Program-made: the position numbers and the translations under genes
Shown: positions 49,112 to 61,400 of the stretch, in pieces
Position numbering within the stretch: the first letter of the stretch is position 1
How the letters are laid out: every line of letters starts with the position of its first letter
NCBI RefSeq assembly: GCF_900964775.1
Contig: NC_041827.1
Span: 6,743,501-6,807,500, forward strand
Direction of reading: 5' to 3'
From: Scleropages formosus
Taxonomy: Eukaryota > Chordata > Actinopteri > Osteoglossiformes > Osteoglossidae
DNA: 64,000 nucleotides
Notes under the pieces: model-generated
Databases searched by the model: none
Told to the model about the DNA's origin: nothing
What the model saw: the letters and a program-made list of their open reading frames with translations, nothing else

Positions 49112-49316
49112 GCAATTTGGTTCCACACTCCTCTCTAATATTGTTTTCCATCCTGAGCCCCTCATGAAAAAACATTTTCATCTGTTTTTGTGAGATACCT
49201 ATCTGAAAGTTTTTTATGGTTATGCCAGCATGGCCCAATCAAATACATTCCATAGTAATAATTTGTAAGAGGATGAGAGAATGGTGGTCTCACTCCAGCC
49301 CCTTTCTGGTCTTCTG

Positions 49317-50977
49317 TCACTCTTTGGACAGTGAGATGTAGATGAAGCTGCAGCAGCGGGAGACGGACAGGCAGAACGGGGCAATGAAAATGTTGACCAC
49401 ACTGAGCCATAGTGAACGGATGCAAGGGAGACAGGAATGACACACCTGCACACAGGGCATCACACACCTAATGGCAGCAAAAGAGAGAGAGGAATGTCAG
49501 AAAAGAAAGAAAGAGATGGTAAGGTCAGCCCATCACATTGTTTGAATCGCCAGATTGGAGCATGCATTGTCAATAGTTTGTGGCATAAATCTGGAGTTTT
49601 TAAGGGCTTTGGAGTAATTTTTTTCTCTCAGAAGTAAATAAATTATGTCATTGATACTACCTGAGCCTTGCACTCAGTGCTTTTGGGATAGGCTCCAGAT
49701 CACCACGACCCAGCTCAGGACAAGCGGTTATTTTACTTGGATGGATGGATAGATGGATGGATGGATGGATGTTATTGACAGTGGCCAATCATTTTTACAT
49801 TTTTTAAATTTGTGTGGAATTTTTCCAAGTCTTTTGAATTTGTTAAACACAGAAAGTAAAAATAAATTCTAAGATATTATGCTGTTATGTTTAATAGCAC
49901 AAATATGAAAAAGCAGTGAAAATTTTGGGTTCTTTAAAACAGGCTGAACAGTGGATATTGGGGCAGAATTCAGCACAATTGTGTTGGAGATTTTTCTTTT
50001 ATTGTAATTTTAGTTTTGTATCAATGGCTATGTTATGACATTAGTATCCAGATTTGAAGACATTACATTATTTGGTTCAGAAAATGATCTCTATAATGTA
50101 AGTTATCAGTTTTGCTGGATTCACCGGCACTTCCTGAAAATTAAGGTGAGTCGCTGAGAAGGGTGAAAGTACCAGATGTGCAGACAGGCGAGCCAGGCAA
50201 AGAGGCACCCGGAGAGCAGCGACAAAGGCAGTGCGCACAGAGCAGAGATGCAGCGGTAGCTCCAGATTCGCACCGACTCAAAGCCAATGCTACTGTAGAT
50301 CCACACCCGGTCGGCACTGTGAGTGGACGGCGGCTCTGCTAACACGTCGCTGAAATCAATCTGAAACAAATAGGGTGAGGAACCAAAGTGAGATTCAGAG
50401 CAACAAAGTTCAGATGCTGGTCCTCCATAAAAGAAGAAGTAGGTGCTTTCATTAGTCTACACACACACACACACATATATATATCTATATATATAGATAT
50501 GTAGACTAATAAAAATACATATGTATAGTGGATATATAGACATTATAAGTACAACATACAGCAGGCAGAAAAACAGATTACATTTTGGGGAGCAGCCTGA
50601 CAGTTTTTAGATCACGTCATCAGTGGATCCCGTGTTAATATTCTTAGCAAAAATATTGAACCTCAGTTTACCCAATTTTAAGTCACACTGGACGAAGTTA
50701 CAATGAAGGGAGTAATAACAGTTCAATGGTATTCACTCCATAAGCATACATTTGCTCAATTTCTCATTCTGGGCTTTTCTGGCATGTTCCTTAATGGTAC
50801 CTTCAGGTGTTGATTGATGTCATAGGGGTCTCTGGTCTCAGGTTGAGACAGAAAGGGGTCCGTGGATGAGGAGAACTGTGCAGGTGGGGGCGGAGTTTGG
50901 TGCAACCTTTCTTCGTCGTCGTCGTCATCCTCATCATCATCTATCTTACACTCCACCAGGTAGTCGTCTGACATCAT
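49317..50977 (-). CDS. Caveolin-2-like protein
   Basis: Caveolins insert as a hairpin into the plasma membrane, oligomerise and shape caveolae. Coding exons: 50977-50801, 50360-50173, 49467-49317, with phases 0 and 2, giving 171 residues. The three-exon plan equals CAV2. Family blocks are DINQHLKIDFSDVLAEP (CAV2: LNSHLK..FEDVIAEP), THSADRVWIYSS (CAV2: THSFDKVWICS), the hydrophobic hairpin at about 96-122 ending CLHIW, and a C-terminal IAPFCLSVSRC segment close to CAV2 IAPLCTSVGRC. The N terminus has an Asp/Glu run at about 13-23. The C-terminal arm is Cys-rich (C123, C127, C131, C134, C137), with likely palmitoylation sites. An acceptor-like CTTAG just before the start suggests a 5' UTR exon upstream. 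It is not in the usual cav1-cav2-met neighbourhood, so it is probably a paralogue rather than cav2 itself. Confidence 0.88.
49736..49770. repeat. (GGAT)n microsatellite with SINE 3' fragment
   Basis: A GGATGGATGGATA run preceded, from about 49670, by a SINE-like GGGATAGGCTCCAGATCACC and GACAAGCGGTTATTTTACTT tail. It lies in an intron of the caveolin gene. Confidence 0.75.
50451..50510. repeat. Hairpin-forming (CA)n(TA)n block with 10-bp inverted ends
   Basis: ATTAGTCTAC at 50451-50460 is the exact inverse of GTAGACTAAT at 50501-50510. Between them lie (AC)n and a 20-base perfect palindrome, 50481-50500 (ATATCTATAT and its mirror). It lies in intron 1 of the caveolin gene. Confidence 0.85.
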
Positions 50978-51205
50978 GTTGTTGTCTAAGTCAGTTCATG
51001 GAGACACAAATATCAGCCTCAGAGTAAAAGAATAAAATGTTTGTTTCTTCCCCTTTCAACCACATTTGTAAAAGTACAGAAAGACAAATAGTAACATTGC
51101 TAACTCAGATGATCTTCAGTGTACTTGAAGGATTACAGTCAGAAAATATTTATTTGTTGCAATCTTTAATTCAGCTTGATAAATGCCCATGGACTTGAAT
51201 GTCTA

Positions 51206-51420
51206 TGGGGGGTGTGGTGGCGCAGTGGGTTGGACCGGGTCCTGCTCTCCGGTGGGTCTGGGGTTTGAATCCCACTTGGGGTGCCTTGCGACGGATTGGC
51301 GTCCCGTCCTGGGTGTGTCCCCTCCCCCTCCAGCCTTACGCCCTGTGTTTCGGGGTTAGGCTCCGGCTCCCCGCGACCCCGTATGGGACAAGCAGTTCAG
51401 ACAGTGTGTGTGTGAATGTG
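51206..51420 (+). repeat. tRNA-derived SINE, family A (copy 6, near full length)
   Basis: Head GGGGGGTGTGGTGGCGCAGT, box B-like GGTTTGAATCCCACT, body GGATTGGCGTCCCGTCCTGG, GTGTCCCCTCCCCCTCCAGC, GTTAGGCTCCGGC, GACAAGCAGTTCAGACAG and a (TG)n tail. It lies upstream of the caveolin coding start. Confidence 0.9.
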
Positions 51421-52140
51421 AATGAATGTCTGTAAGTAGTTTCAAATCCACCAGTGGACCAAAAGAGGAACAACAAATGGACCAGAGGGGCAGGGAAGCC
51501 TGTATGAGTAGTAGGGCTGCACCACATAGATAAGATTTCAGTCTAGTAGTAAGAGCGCAAGAAATACTCCTAAATAACTTACATGCACTTTCATGACCAG
51601 CTAACATAAATGGTGTTTTTGAGGCACGCTGTAATGGATCAGTCATGTGGAGTCTGCGAAAAGAATGTCTTTCACTGGAAAAAAAAAATACATTCTTCTC
51701 AGACTCAAACTATAAGGCTAACAAGAAAGGATGCTTTGAATTCTGACAGGATTAGCAGTTGGTTATAAAGATGTATAGGAATACAACAAGATATACACAG
51801 AAATGTGTTGGAATTTCCTTGTACGATATCTTTAATGTTTGCCCTCTCTTGGGATGTAATTCTCCCTCCGTTGCTAAATAAGTGAACATAAATATGTTTT
51901 TTTCTGATGGCGCTTCCAATATAATAATGGTTTTCATACACAACTACAGTAAAAAAAGGACCTTGTGCAAAGAAGGACATGTTGGTATGTTTCCTCTGTC
52001 AGCATACGTAAAACACAAAAGCACCCTTGATGCAGCAACCATTTTTACTCTTCACTCAACAACGGAGTACCTAATCCTACAAGAAAAGCAATAAATTGCT
52101 ATATTGCTACCGTATTGATTACCCGGTATTGGTTCAAGCA

Positions 52141-52222
52141 TCTCCCCCTCCAGCCTTACGCCCTGTGTTGCCGGGTAGGCTCCGGTTCCCCGCGACCCCG
52201 TATGGGACAAGCGGTTCGGAAA

Positions 52223-52258
<36 letters not shown>
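52141..52258 (+). repeat. SINE family A 3' half with (GT)n tail (copy 7)
   Basis: A truncated copy beginning inside the body (CTCCCCCTCCAGCCTTACGC) and ending in about 35 bases of GT repeat. It is inserted between two copies of the short phrase GGTTCAAGCAT, near 52131 and 52259, which look like a target-site duplication. Confidence 0.88.
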
Positions 52259-52260
<2 letters not shown>

Positions 52261-52779
52261 TTCAAGCATAAGTCTATCTTGAACCAGCATCCACCATGCG
52301 AGGTTAACTCTCACTTGACTGAATGTCACCTTAATGTATGAGCAGTGCACGATTGTACTTGTACAGTATATGATGATGGCAGCTGGACTGATGCCTAAAC
52401 GGCTGCGAATAAACCACTCAGCCGTGCATGAACCTAAGATCGAACTAATTTTCCAGCGTTACCAATCTTCACTCCTTTTTCTGTAAAGTACATGTGTAGC
52501 ACCATCATCTCAGAGCGTCCAGTACATACCAGTTGTACTGTCCAGTCATTAAAGAATTTCAGAATTTCAGCAATATGACTATGTTCTTGTAATAATAATA
52601 TTTTGAAAACAGAATATAGTGACATTGTATTAGATGAAAGCAGTACCACAGATATACAGTTGTTCAGACCAACAACGAGGCTCCTCTAGAACATAATAAA
52701 GGGCAGAGCCACTGCTGGGAGTACAGTAAGTCCATCTGTCAGATTATATTTAGCTCCAGGAAATTCACTTGAACTTACC

Positions 52780-53140
52780 TTATTGAGGAAAATACCATCC
52801 AAACACTCCAAGGAAGGCTGATAAAACTGCCTCTTTACAGTAGCATTAAGAACGACTTGTCATCGAATCAAATAATTACTAAACTCAAAGTGATTTCCTG
52901 TCCTGCAACCCGCAGCAAAAGCCCGATCGCTTTCAGTGATAATGCACTACAGTAATTCGAAGTTTTCTAAATTATTTTACAAGTGTTTTACATGCAGGTC
53001 TAGAAGAATGCGACCACAAAAATGTCTTGAAAGATCTTCCCGCCCCTGTCCTATGTCTGTGTCCTCGTCCCTTTGTGATAGTCGTCTTCTTCGCGTGCTC
53101 CGTCCGGGCCTCTGAACAGAATTAGTGGGCTGAGGTAGGG
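52780..53140 (-). promoter_or_regulatory. Possible promoter of the caveolin gene
   Basis: A small island of higher GC and CpG at 53035-53115 (CTTCTTCGCGTGCTCCGTCC) lies upstream of the caveolin coding exons, which seem to have a spliced 5' UTR. The link is by position only. Confidence 0.25.
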
Positions 53141-55430
53141 GTTATTTTTGGGAGCTGGAATGATTAGGGGTGGGGGGTGAGAGGGGGATCTCAGATTACA
53201 CGATAAGAGTTACCCCCCCTCCACACATATATAGGCATCTATAAACAGATGCGCACACTGAGATAAATTTGGAGGCACAATGAAGAGCCCTCCATACATG
53301 CACCTTCTATCACCTGCAAATATAAGGATGAGTCGGTGATCGGTTTCAAAATGCAGGATGTAAGAGACATGGCGGATGCTTGTACTGCCACCCAGAAATA
53401 CATCTAGTGTGAACTATTACTTTACACCTTTCTTTACTGTATGCACTGGCTGTGAGTCTATACAGATTAAACAAGGCTTTGTGCGCATTTAGAGTCACAA
53501 TTCAGGAACTGAACTCCATGAAAACCATGCAGACACCAAATCAGAATCTATATGTTTTATTACTGTGATACTTTTCAACAACAAATAGTCTCAGTGACAT
53601 CATCAAACAGAGTACAAGGAGGAAGTGAGTTCACCAGTGTCTGTGTAGCAATAGTGGTAGCAGTAGTAAGATGAATGGCTGCGAATATCTGTCATTTGTG
53701 AAGAAATAGTTGAGAAAAGGTGCTGTGTTCTGGCTCAGATTCTCTCCATTCCATCCTTGTCTGTTTTTTCACAGTTCGGTCATTTACCTTTTCTCTCTGA
53801 CCTCATTAATGCAAGCTGAACTGAACTAAAGTCCTGCACTTTTGGTGTTTTTTTTTTTTTTTTTTAAATAAAATTTCATGCATGACGCCATTGACTAAAG
53901 CTGTGTGCTTTGAGTGAGAGACTGTGAAAAATGTGTGTAAAAGCCGTTGGGCATCCACACTTTAGTATTATATTTTTTCCCCTGAACAACACCTATAACC
54001 CCAAACAGGACGTCAGTGGATTTGCTGCACAGCAAGTTAAATCACGTTTTATTTTGGCTTTTACTGCACGGGCAAAATATTTTTTAGTATAGCCTGAAAA
54101 TAACTGCACCCCAGCACAGTAATAAAATGAAATATGGCTACAGAGAAAACACATTTTAGCAAAACCATAATTATAAATGAGTTTGAGTACAATCTGGCCT
54201 CCTTCACAGAGGGCAGCACACTTCCAGTCACTTTCCTAAGACTCATGCCTTGAGCCACCTGCTCATGGTCTCAAATCAGCAAACTCCTGGAATGCTATTA
54301 ATTAAAAGTGGCTCAGTTTCAGCAGTGTTGAAAATCGCACTCCAACCGACATCTAAATTTGGCAATCCCATCACACGGCAATCATTTTGGATTCTTACTT
54401 GTACTGCAAATTAAGTTCCAGTCATTGTTTTAAAGGCTCATAAACACTTTCACACTCATATTTACAAAACAGCTCCAGTCTGCATGGCTTATTTATTTAG
54501 CAAACAGCACACTTCCCCTACATCTCCATGAACATGACTTAAAGGAGAAAAACAGAATTCTGGGAAATGGACCAAAAAAAAAAAAAACCTTTTTTGGCAC
54601 AACACGCATTTTAATAGATACAATACCTCACATAAAGTAATTTTTGAAAGGCTAAAATATCATTTGACTTATTTAAGCTGTACTGAAAAAAATATTAACA
54701 AACTGCTGAGTTAAAATCACAGCTCAGCTGCTCTCCTATGAATAATGGCTGATACGAATCAGAAACACTGAACAAATTATAAAAACGGACACAAAGCAGG
54801 CTCTAACGGCGTGATATCAGAGAGCTGTTCCAGATCAGATTTATGTTCAGATATCCAAAGGAGACCTCCAGCCACACACTCAGTGCCTCAAGTCTACTAG
54901 CTGGCACTCATACAAGCCATTCTTTATGTTCCCATTACTCATACACTCAGGCACAAGTCCACCTATGTAGTTATAAATCTCTCTGCTGTCACTAATATAA
55001 AATGACTTTATCCTTTTCCCTTGACTGTCTCACCAATTATGTACATAATTATAAATTTAAAAAACTGTTCTCTGCTACTAGAGGTGCTCCATGGTGCACC
55101 ATATCATCAGTACCTCTTCAGCAATGACTAGCCCCTTTGCGTGATAATGTTTCTGTAACACAACAGTGATACAATGGCACACACACTACGGAACTGCACT
55201 GTATTGTACAGGATGTGGGACCGAGAATGAAAAGGAAACAATGTGGCATAACTGCACATCTGGAAAAAATATATATCTTTTCACTTGTATGTAATTACTT
55301 TTTAGACATGTCATTGTCTGAAGTTGAAGTCCTTGCCCTCTTTCCACTCTTCCTAACCAAGTCTCTCTCCCTCCGTCTCTTTTGTGTTTTTCCCACCTTT
55401 ACGCTCATTCTTTTGTTTTTTTTCCCCACT
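53140..55430. other. No recognisable gene; possible arhgap4 3' UTR at right end
   Basis: AT-rich with a T tract at about 53850. Minus-strand AATAAA hexamers occur, for example at 54492-54497, and one of these may end arhgap4. No coding exon was seen. Confidence 0.4.
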
Positions 55431-55435
55431 CTTGT

Positions 55436-58400
55436 TCAGTCCTGTTGATCAGCAGGTTTGAACAGTGTTCTTCCTCTCAGACCAAACCCTCCCTTCTTCT
55501 GAGGGGGCCGAGCACCCGAAGGCGAGGGGGAAACTGGGGAGGGGGAGGCAGTGACAATGGGATCGAGGGGGGGTTGTCGAGAAAGAAGCTCCTTGAAGAC
55601 CGAATTCATCTGACGACTGACCTCCTGCAAGGAAGGTTAGGGAACATCACGAGGAAGAAAGACAAGTGAGGAAATGGTCAATATTCAAATAGCCTATTGC
55701 AAAAAAGCTAATTATCCTTTTGCAAACAAAATTAACAACTAACTGCAAGCATAATGTCTACCTTACCCTCCAAACAACCATCAAAAAAAATACAAAGTTT
55801 CTACTGTCCTTACAGTTTTAGAACAAGGATGCTTACCTTATCAACCATCACTGTCTGTCTCTCGGCACCCATTTGTCTCAGTGAGTCAAAGGTGTTTCTC
55901 CTCTCCTGGGTGCTGCAGCAAAAAGATTTAAAAGCAAAAATCAGAAATCAGTAGGCAATAACGTCTTTGTGTTCATTAAATTCTGGGCTCCTAACAACAA
56001 ATACTGGCAAAAGCCACTGTGTACTCAAAGCATTTTCAAAATGCATTCTGTACGCACAAAACACCCGTAGAAGACGCCAAACAGCAAAATATTATTTCTT
56101 TCAGGACTGGAGAAATTGGCAGTTGGCCTGCTGATAACGTGTGAATAACATGAGTGAAGTGTCTGCAGCAGGTGTCTCATATTCATCTCCTGGAGGGACG
56201 TGTATATGCTGGTTTATTCTCCAACACATTCCCCAGACTTAACTGCTCCACTTACATGTAACTGCCTACATTTCTACCTGTCAAAGCTGGTGTAACTCAT
56301 TTTTACTGCAAGAAGAAAAAGCAAAAACCTGCCCGAGAACTGATATTCGAGGACCCCTCATCTGCGGCACATACATACCCTGCTGGAGGGCGGACAAGGC
56401 CAGGAGAAGGGGGAGGCAGGATGAGTCGCCCCTCAGGCAGCTGTAAGGTGAGCTTTCGAACTGGACTGCTGCTTCCCCCGCCCTTCTGTCTGCTAGGGAG
56501 TGACGCGCTGTCACTGTTCACTCTGAGACTGCCATGGACAACGAGAAACATAAGAAGCTCTGTGTTCATTCATGGATTTTTCCTCTGACCTCAGGTTAGA
56601 GTTCTATAGATGCACATCAGCTGCTTCAGGGACCCCCAATGCCATATTCAGGTCAAACTGAATCCACAGAAAGCTGACTAGAATCAATATATTAGACAGC
56701 CAAAAGGAGCCTTGACTGATTCAGCTTAAATCCAATAAATTATATGTACAGGCTCTTATTTAATATGTAATGGACTTGTACATATGGACATACAAAGATG
56801 ACTATTCAAACTTTGCCAGCTTATAAATGGAAGAGTACACAGAAAAAGGAATGAAATTCATGTAAAAAGCAAGAATCTTCCTGGTATTTGAAACTCAAAT
56901 CTTGAGCTAAAGCATAAAGCTCCTGTAACTATTATTGCACTATCGCTTCTGCCAAACTGCAACATGCATAAAGAATAAAATCCATGTGAAATCAATATAA
57001 TAAATTTCTGACTATTCTTGATCCGAGAACAGTAAATCCTTAAGGAAAGTAAAATACAACAATCCAAAAAAAAAGAAAACGTACTATTTCTGTATGTTAA
57101 GCTTCACAGTATGTAGATAGTACACATTTCCTTTCAAAAAGCGTGGCCCAGTCTGGTAACTCTATATCTACAAAGGCAGCGGAATAGAAGTCAACAAAAA
57201 TATTTCCTTGGATACCGGGTGCCATGGTCCACTGTCTGCTGCTCCTCTGCTAAGTTTCCAGTGCTGCCACCTCGACCATCCTCCCTTCTGCTTCGCTCGT
57301 GCTTGCGCTCTACCCTGAAGGTAAAAGTATGGCACAGAAAGGGACAAGTGTGATGTTGTGTGAATCGGATGGCTGAGCAAGGTGAACTGAAGTTCTATTT
57401 TCAATACCAACTCTAAACCATAAAACAGAGAATGCAAAGATCCACATTAAAGTTAATTGCTTATGTATACATATGAATAAGTACAATATACACCCATTCC
57501 TCAAATACGAGGATAATTTATTCTGTTAAATCGCCCCATTGGACAAATTCCAGGGTGAAAAATTTGTCACGGAAAATTAATTAAAATATCAAAATAAAAC
57601 TTTTTAGGCGTGGAAGAGAACACGGAATGTTTAAAAATAACCAACCAATGTTCATAACCGCTTGTCCCGAGCAGGAATCATTCATAGTATTTTCTTCATG
57701 TACCAGGCTTATAAATTCAGCACAACAGCATTTATATTCACCATGTAGTCATTTTGTTTCATTGAATAATCCTGATAAACATGCAACAGGTAGGTCAGCC
57801 ACACATGTACACAGAGTAAACCTTACATAGGTGATTGTGCACAACACAAATCTCATCCTTGTTTATCCATTCAGAGCAGTAAGTCAGCACAACAACAAGT
57901 AAACATGGAATGGAACAGTCATGGAAATATTTAAGAAAATTAGAGAAAGCAATAAATTCATTTAACTATGTACAAAAACTAAATTATGGTTAGCCAAAAG
58001 CAACATGGGAGAACAACATCCTGTCATACTGAGTCTCAACCAATCACAACCATTAATTGCCAGTCTATCACTATATGCTGTTCTTCTTCTTAATTACATT
58101 ATTATTATATTATTATGACTATTTATTTTTATTATTATGATAATTTATTTACAATATTATTATGATATTATTATATCAATGGTATCAGAGCCTGGGCACG
58201 CACCTGGGTCCTTCGAGTCCTTATAGAAATATAAAATAGAAAAATTAGCTCAGCTATTTAAATCACTGGGAAGATGTGCATTCCTTTAGAGAGCAGGGCT
58301 GAGGGCACGTGAAACTCGGTGTTTACAATGACTGCTGAGGATGATGGCGAGATTCTCTCTGGTGGGGTCGCGCACCCTCCTACTACCCAGGAAAGTTTAA

Positions 58401-61400
58401 ATAGAAGGTGATAGGAACATTTCCCCTTCTCCTTTCATGCTGCTGCATGCACATGGCCAATCACGTGAGCCACGGTCATATAAACAGCTTTGATAATATA
58501 TATTCACCTTTAGTATAAATAAAGCATTCATCTCAAATAAAGCACATCTAGTAACACTACACAGCACCTCAAACAGTATAGTGTAAATATGTTTTACAAT
58601 GTGACATGGGCAAGGAGTTATTGATAATGAGCAAGAGGATGAAAATATATTATCACAAAACAAGGTAAAAATAATATTTTTTGTCACAAATATTACAAAA
58701 CACTTTGGTGTTATCCGTGTCATGCATAAAACATTGTTTATTTTGGATTTTTAATTAATTTTAGATGACACGTTTTTCATCCAAGAACCGATGATAATTT
58801 TTTCTCATAAGAAATGATGATAATTCTATCATTCAAAATGGGAATACGCCTAAAGGGGTGATTTCACGGAACAAATTAACCCTCTTAAGCAAGAGATGTA
58901 TATACAGCAAATGTGTATACAGCAGCTGGTTGTATTATACAGTAGAAGCATAATGTCCACACATTTTGCAGAGTGAAACACATAGGAGGCAGTGAATATA
59001 ATAAGAAGGTAAAATGCCCTTTTACTGAATAGTAAGTCAGCTCATTATATCCCCTTTTGCTGTACCGTACATGCACAACTCAGTAACAAATGGATGGAGT
59101 ACACAGCACAGCGACAGCCATTCAGTCACTCAGTAACAGCAGTCATTCAGCAGAGTACAATGAATGAAGAGAAGAAAACATTTACCCTTCAGATACATTG
59201 ATGTACTTGTGTGGAATGAGGCCCTTGACCCCGCCCACTTCACCCCTCCACCAATCAGATGAGGCCTTGCCATGAAGTATCAGGTGTTCCCCCTGCTTGA
59301 AGGAAAGCTCTGCTGGGGAGCGAGCGACGTAATCAAACACGGCCACCGCATCACACTCTGCAAAGGAGACAACATATAACAACGTGACCAATGACAAGTA
59401 ACAGCAATTACCTATGTTCAGAAAATGCCTTGGAAAAGCTAACGCTAAATTAATTTTTTGTACATAGTCTCTTACATAAAATCTACTGTATAATTACAAT
59501 ACATGGCAAACTAAACGGCGCTTTCCAAAAATTACTGAGTAGATTTTTTTTTGCATTGCTTTGTTATATAGATGAACTGATTTTACATACATTTTAACCA
59601 TTTGTAGACCTGCACAAAATTTTTAAAGAGATAAATGCAAATGCAAGTATTGCAATTAAACATGCAATTAAAGGTGTTCGATGTTAAGAAGACAGGAGTT
59701 TGCCATATAATCTCAGTTACACTGTAGATGTACAAACTCCCAGTCCAGATGTACAGGTTGTTGATCGCAGCTGTGATCAAAAACCCAAGCTACGAAAACC
59801 ATCAACCTTCTCCACTATTTCTAACAAACTCCCAGTGTCTCACTCCCTAAACTGCTGCATAATCACATAGACTTAGAAAGTTAGGGCTTTAACATTATCT
59901 TACCATCTTCATTGTGCAGTGGTTCAGACTCTCCATCTCCTTCTTCTGGAATCGGTTCACTAAACATTCAGATAAAAACACAATTCGAGGTGTTTAGTCA
60001 CATGGAAGACATGCCTGTACGCTATGCATAGTAGTTACGAAGCCTTTGAAAGTTTAAAACTGCATGGTTTCCAAAACACATCAGTTATACAATTCTTTTA
60101 ATTCACAAAGCTCTAAACTGGAGGTAATTTCTTAATATTAAAAACACTGCTCTCTGGCTCACCAGTACTCCTGCTCCAGGGTCATGCATTTCTCGTAGAC
60201 AGGGCCCGGCAGCTCTGTTGGGCCAGGAAAGATGCTCTCGTGGTGGAGGATCATGGTCTTGACCAATGCATTGATCTGCGGCTGCAGGGTGACAGCATCG
60301 CCCATCTCTGCCCCTCTCAGCAGGCTGGGCCCGAAGCACACGGCCAGGTTATAGGGCTGCATCATGTTCTCATCACTGTACTGGGAAACACTGCACAGAG
60401 CGACATACGTGCACACGCAAACACACACAAATAGGTTCAGAGTTCACAAGTAAGTGACAGGGAGTACAATTCGCTCAAGAAACCTTAGACAGGCTGTGAA
60501 CGTCACCCATGCCCAAAGGCACGCGTACACAAATTACATGCCATTACGACCTCTAATTGTCGCTTTGTTAAGGGCTTCATGTGAAATATTGCTCCAAGGT
60601 TCTCCACTTTCCTCATCTTTCACAGGGATAAAAGAAATGGATAGACGAGATAGCCTCTGTGTTTCACTCACTGATGAAGGAAGGCGAAGAGGTATCTCAT
60701 GACAACCACAATGGGTCGGGGGAAGGTGGACACAACAGACTTTATCTGGGCTGCTCTCTCCACCACATTCTCAATTGCTGTGAAAGGAAAAAGGAGTCAG
60801 TAGAGCGAAGGCTGCGGCGCGTATCGATGGAAACACACACTGCTAAGCTGTTGACGAAACTTGTCTTACGGACACATTCCATGAGCTGGCTGAAGCTTTC
60901 CTCCGGAAAGAGCGGCTTCTCTAGTCCTCTGAAGTACAGCTTCAGCACGCCAGCCACCGAGTCGATGTCGCACTCACTGTCCGTCAGGGGGTCCTCCCCT
61001 AGACAGCAGACAGGGGAGCCGTCAATAACCAGCACACCTCCTCATAAGCATCCAACTGCGGGTGGGAGCAGTGTACAGGCAGCATATTGACAGCCCCCCT
61101 AAGAAGCTGGACAAAATCTCAGCTGGAAATGTTTTTAAAGGGGAAAAATACCTCTCTCAAAGGCATCTCTGATGCTGTTAACTTCACTCTGAGATCCCGG
61201 CACTCGGAATATGCCCTCATGGTGCAAACCTGAATTGACACACAAACACACACAATTCGGTCCTAAAATTAGCATCCATACAGTGATCTGATGACACGGC
61301 AAGAATGATTAAGTTTCTCACCAACACAAGAAGTGAGTCAATTGTATCTTCTTAAAGGTTGGACACATGATGCGTTGTAGAACAGATGTTGACACTGATT

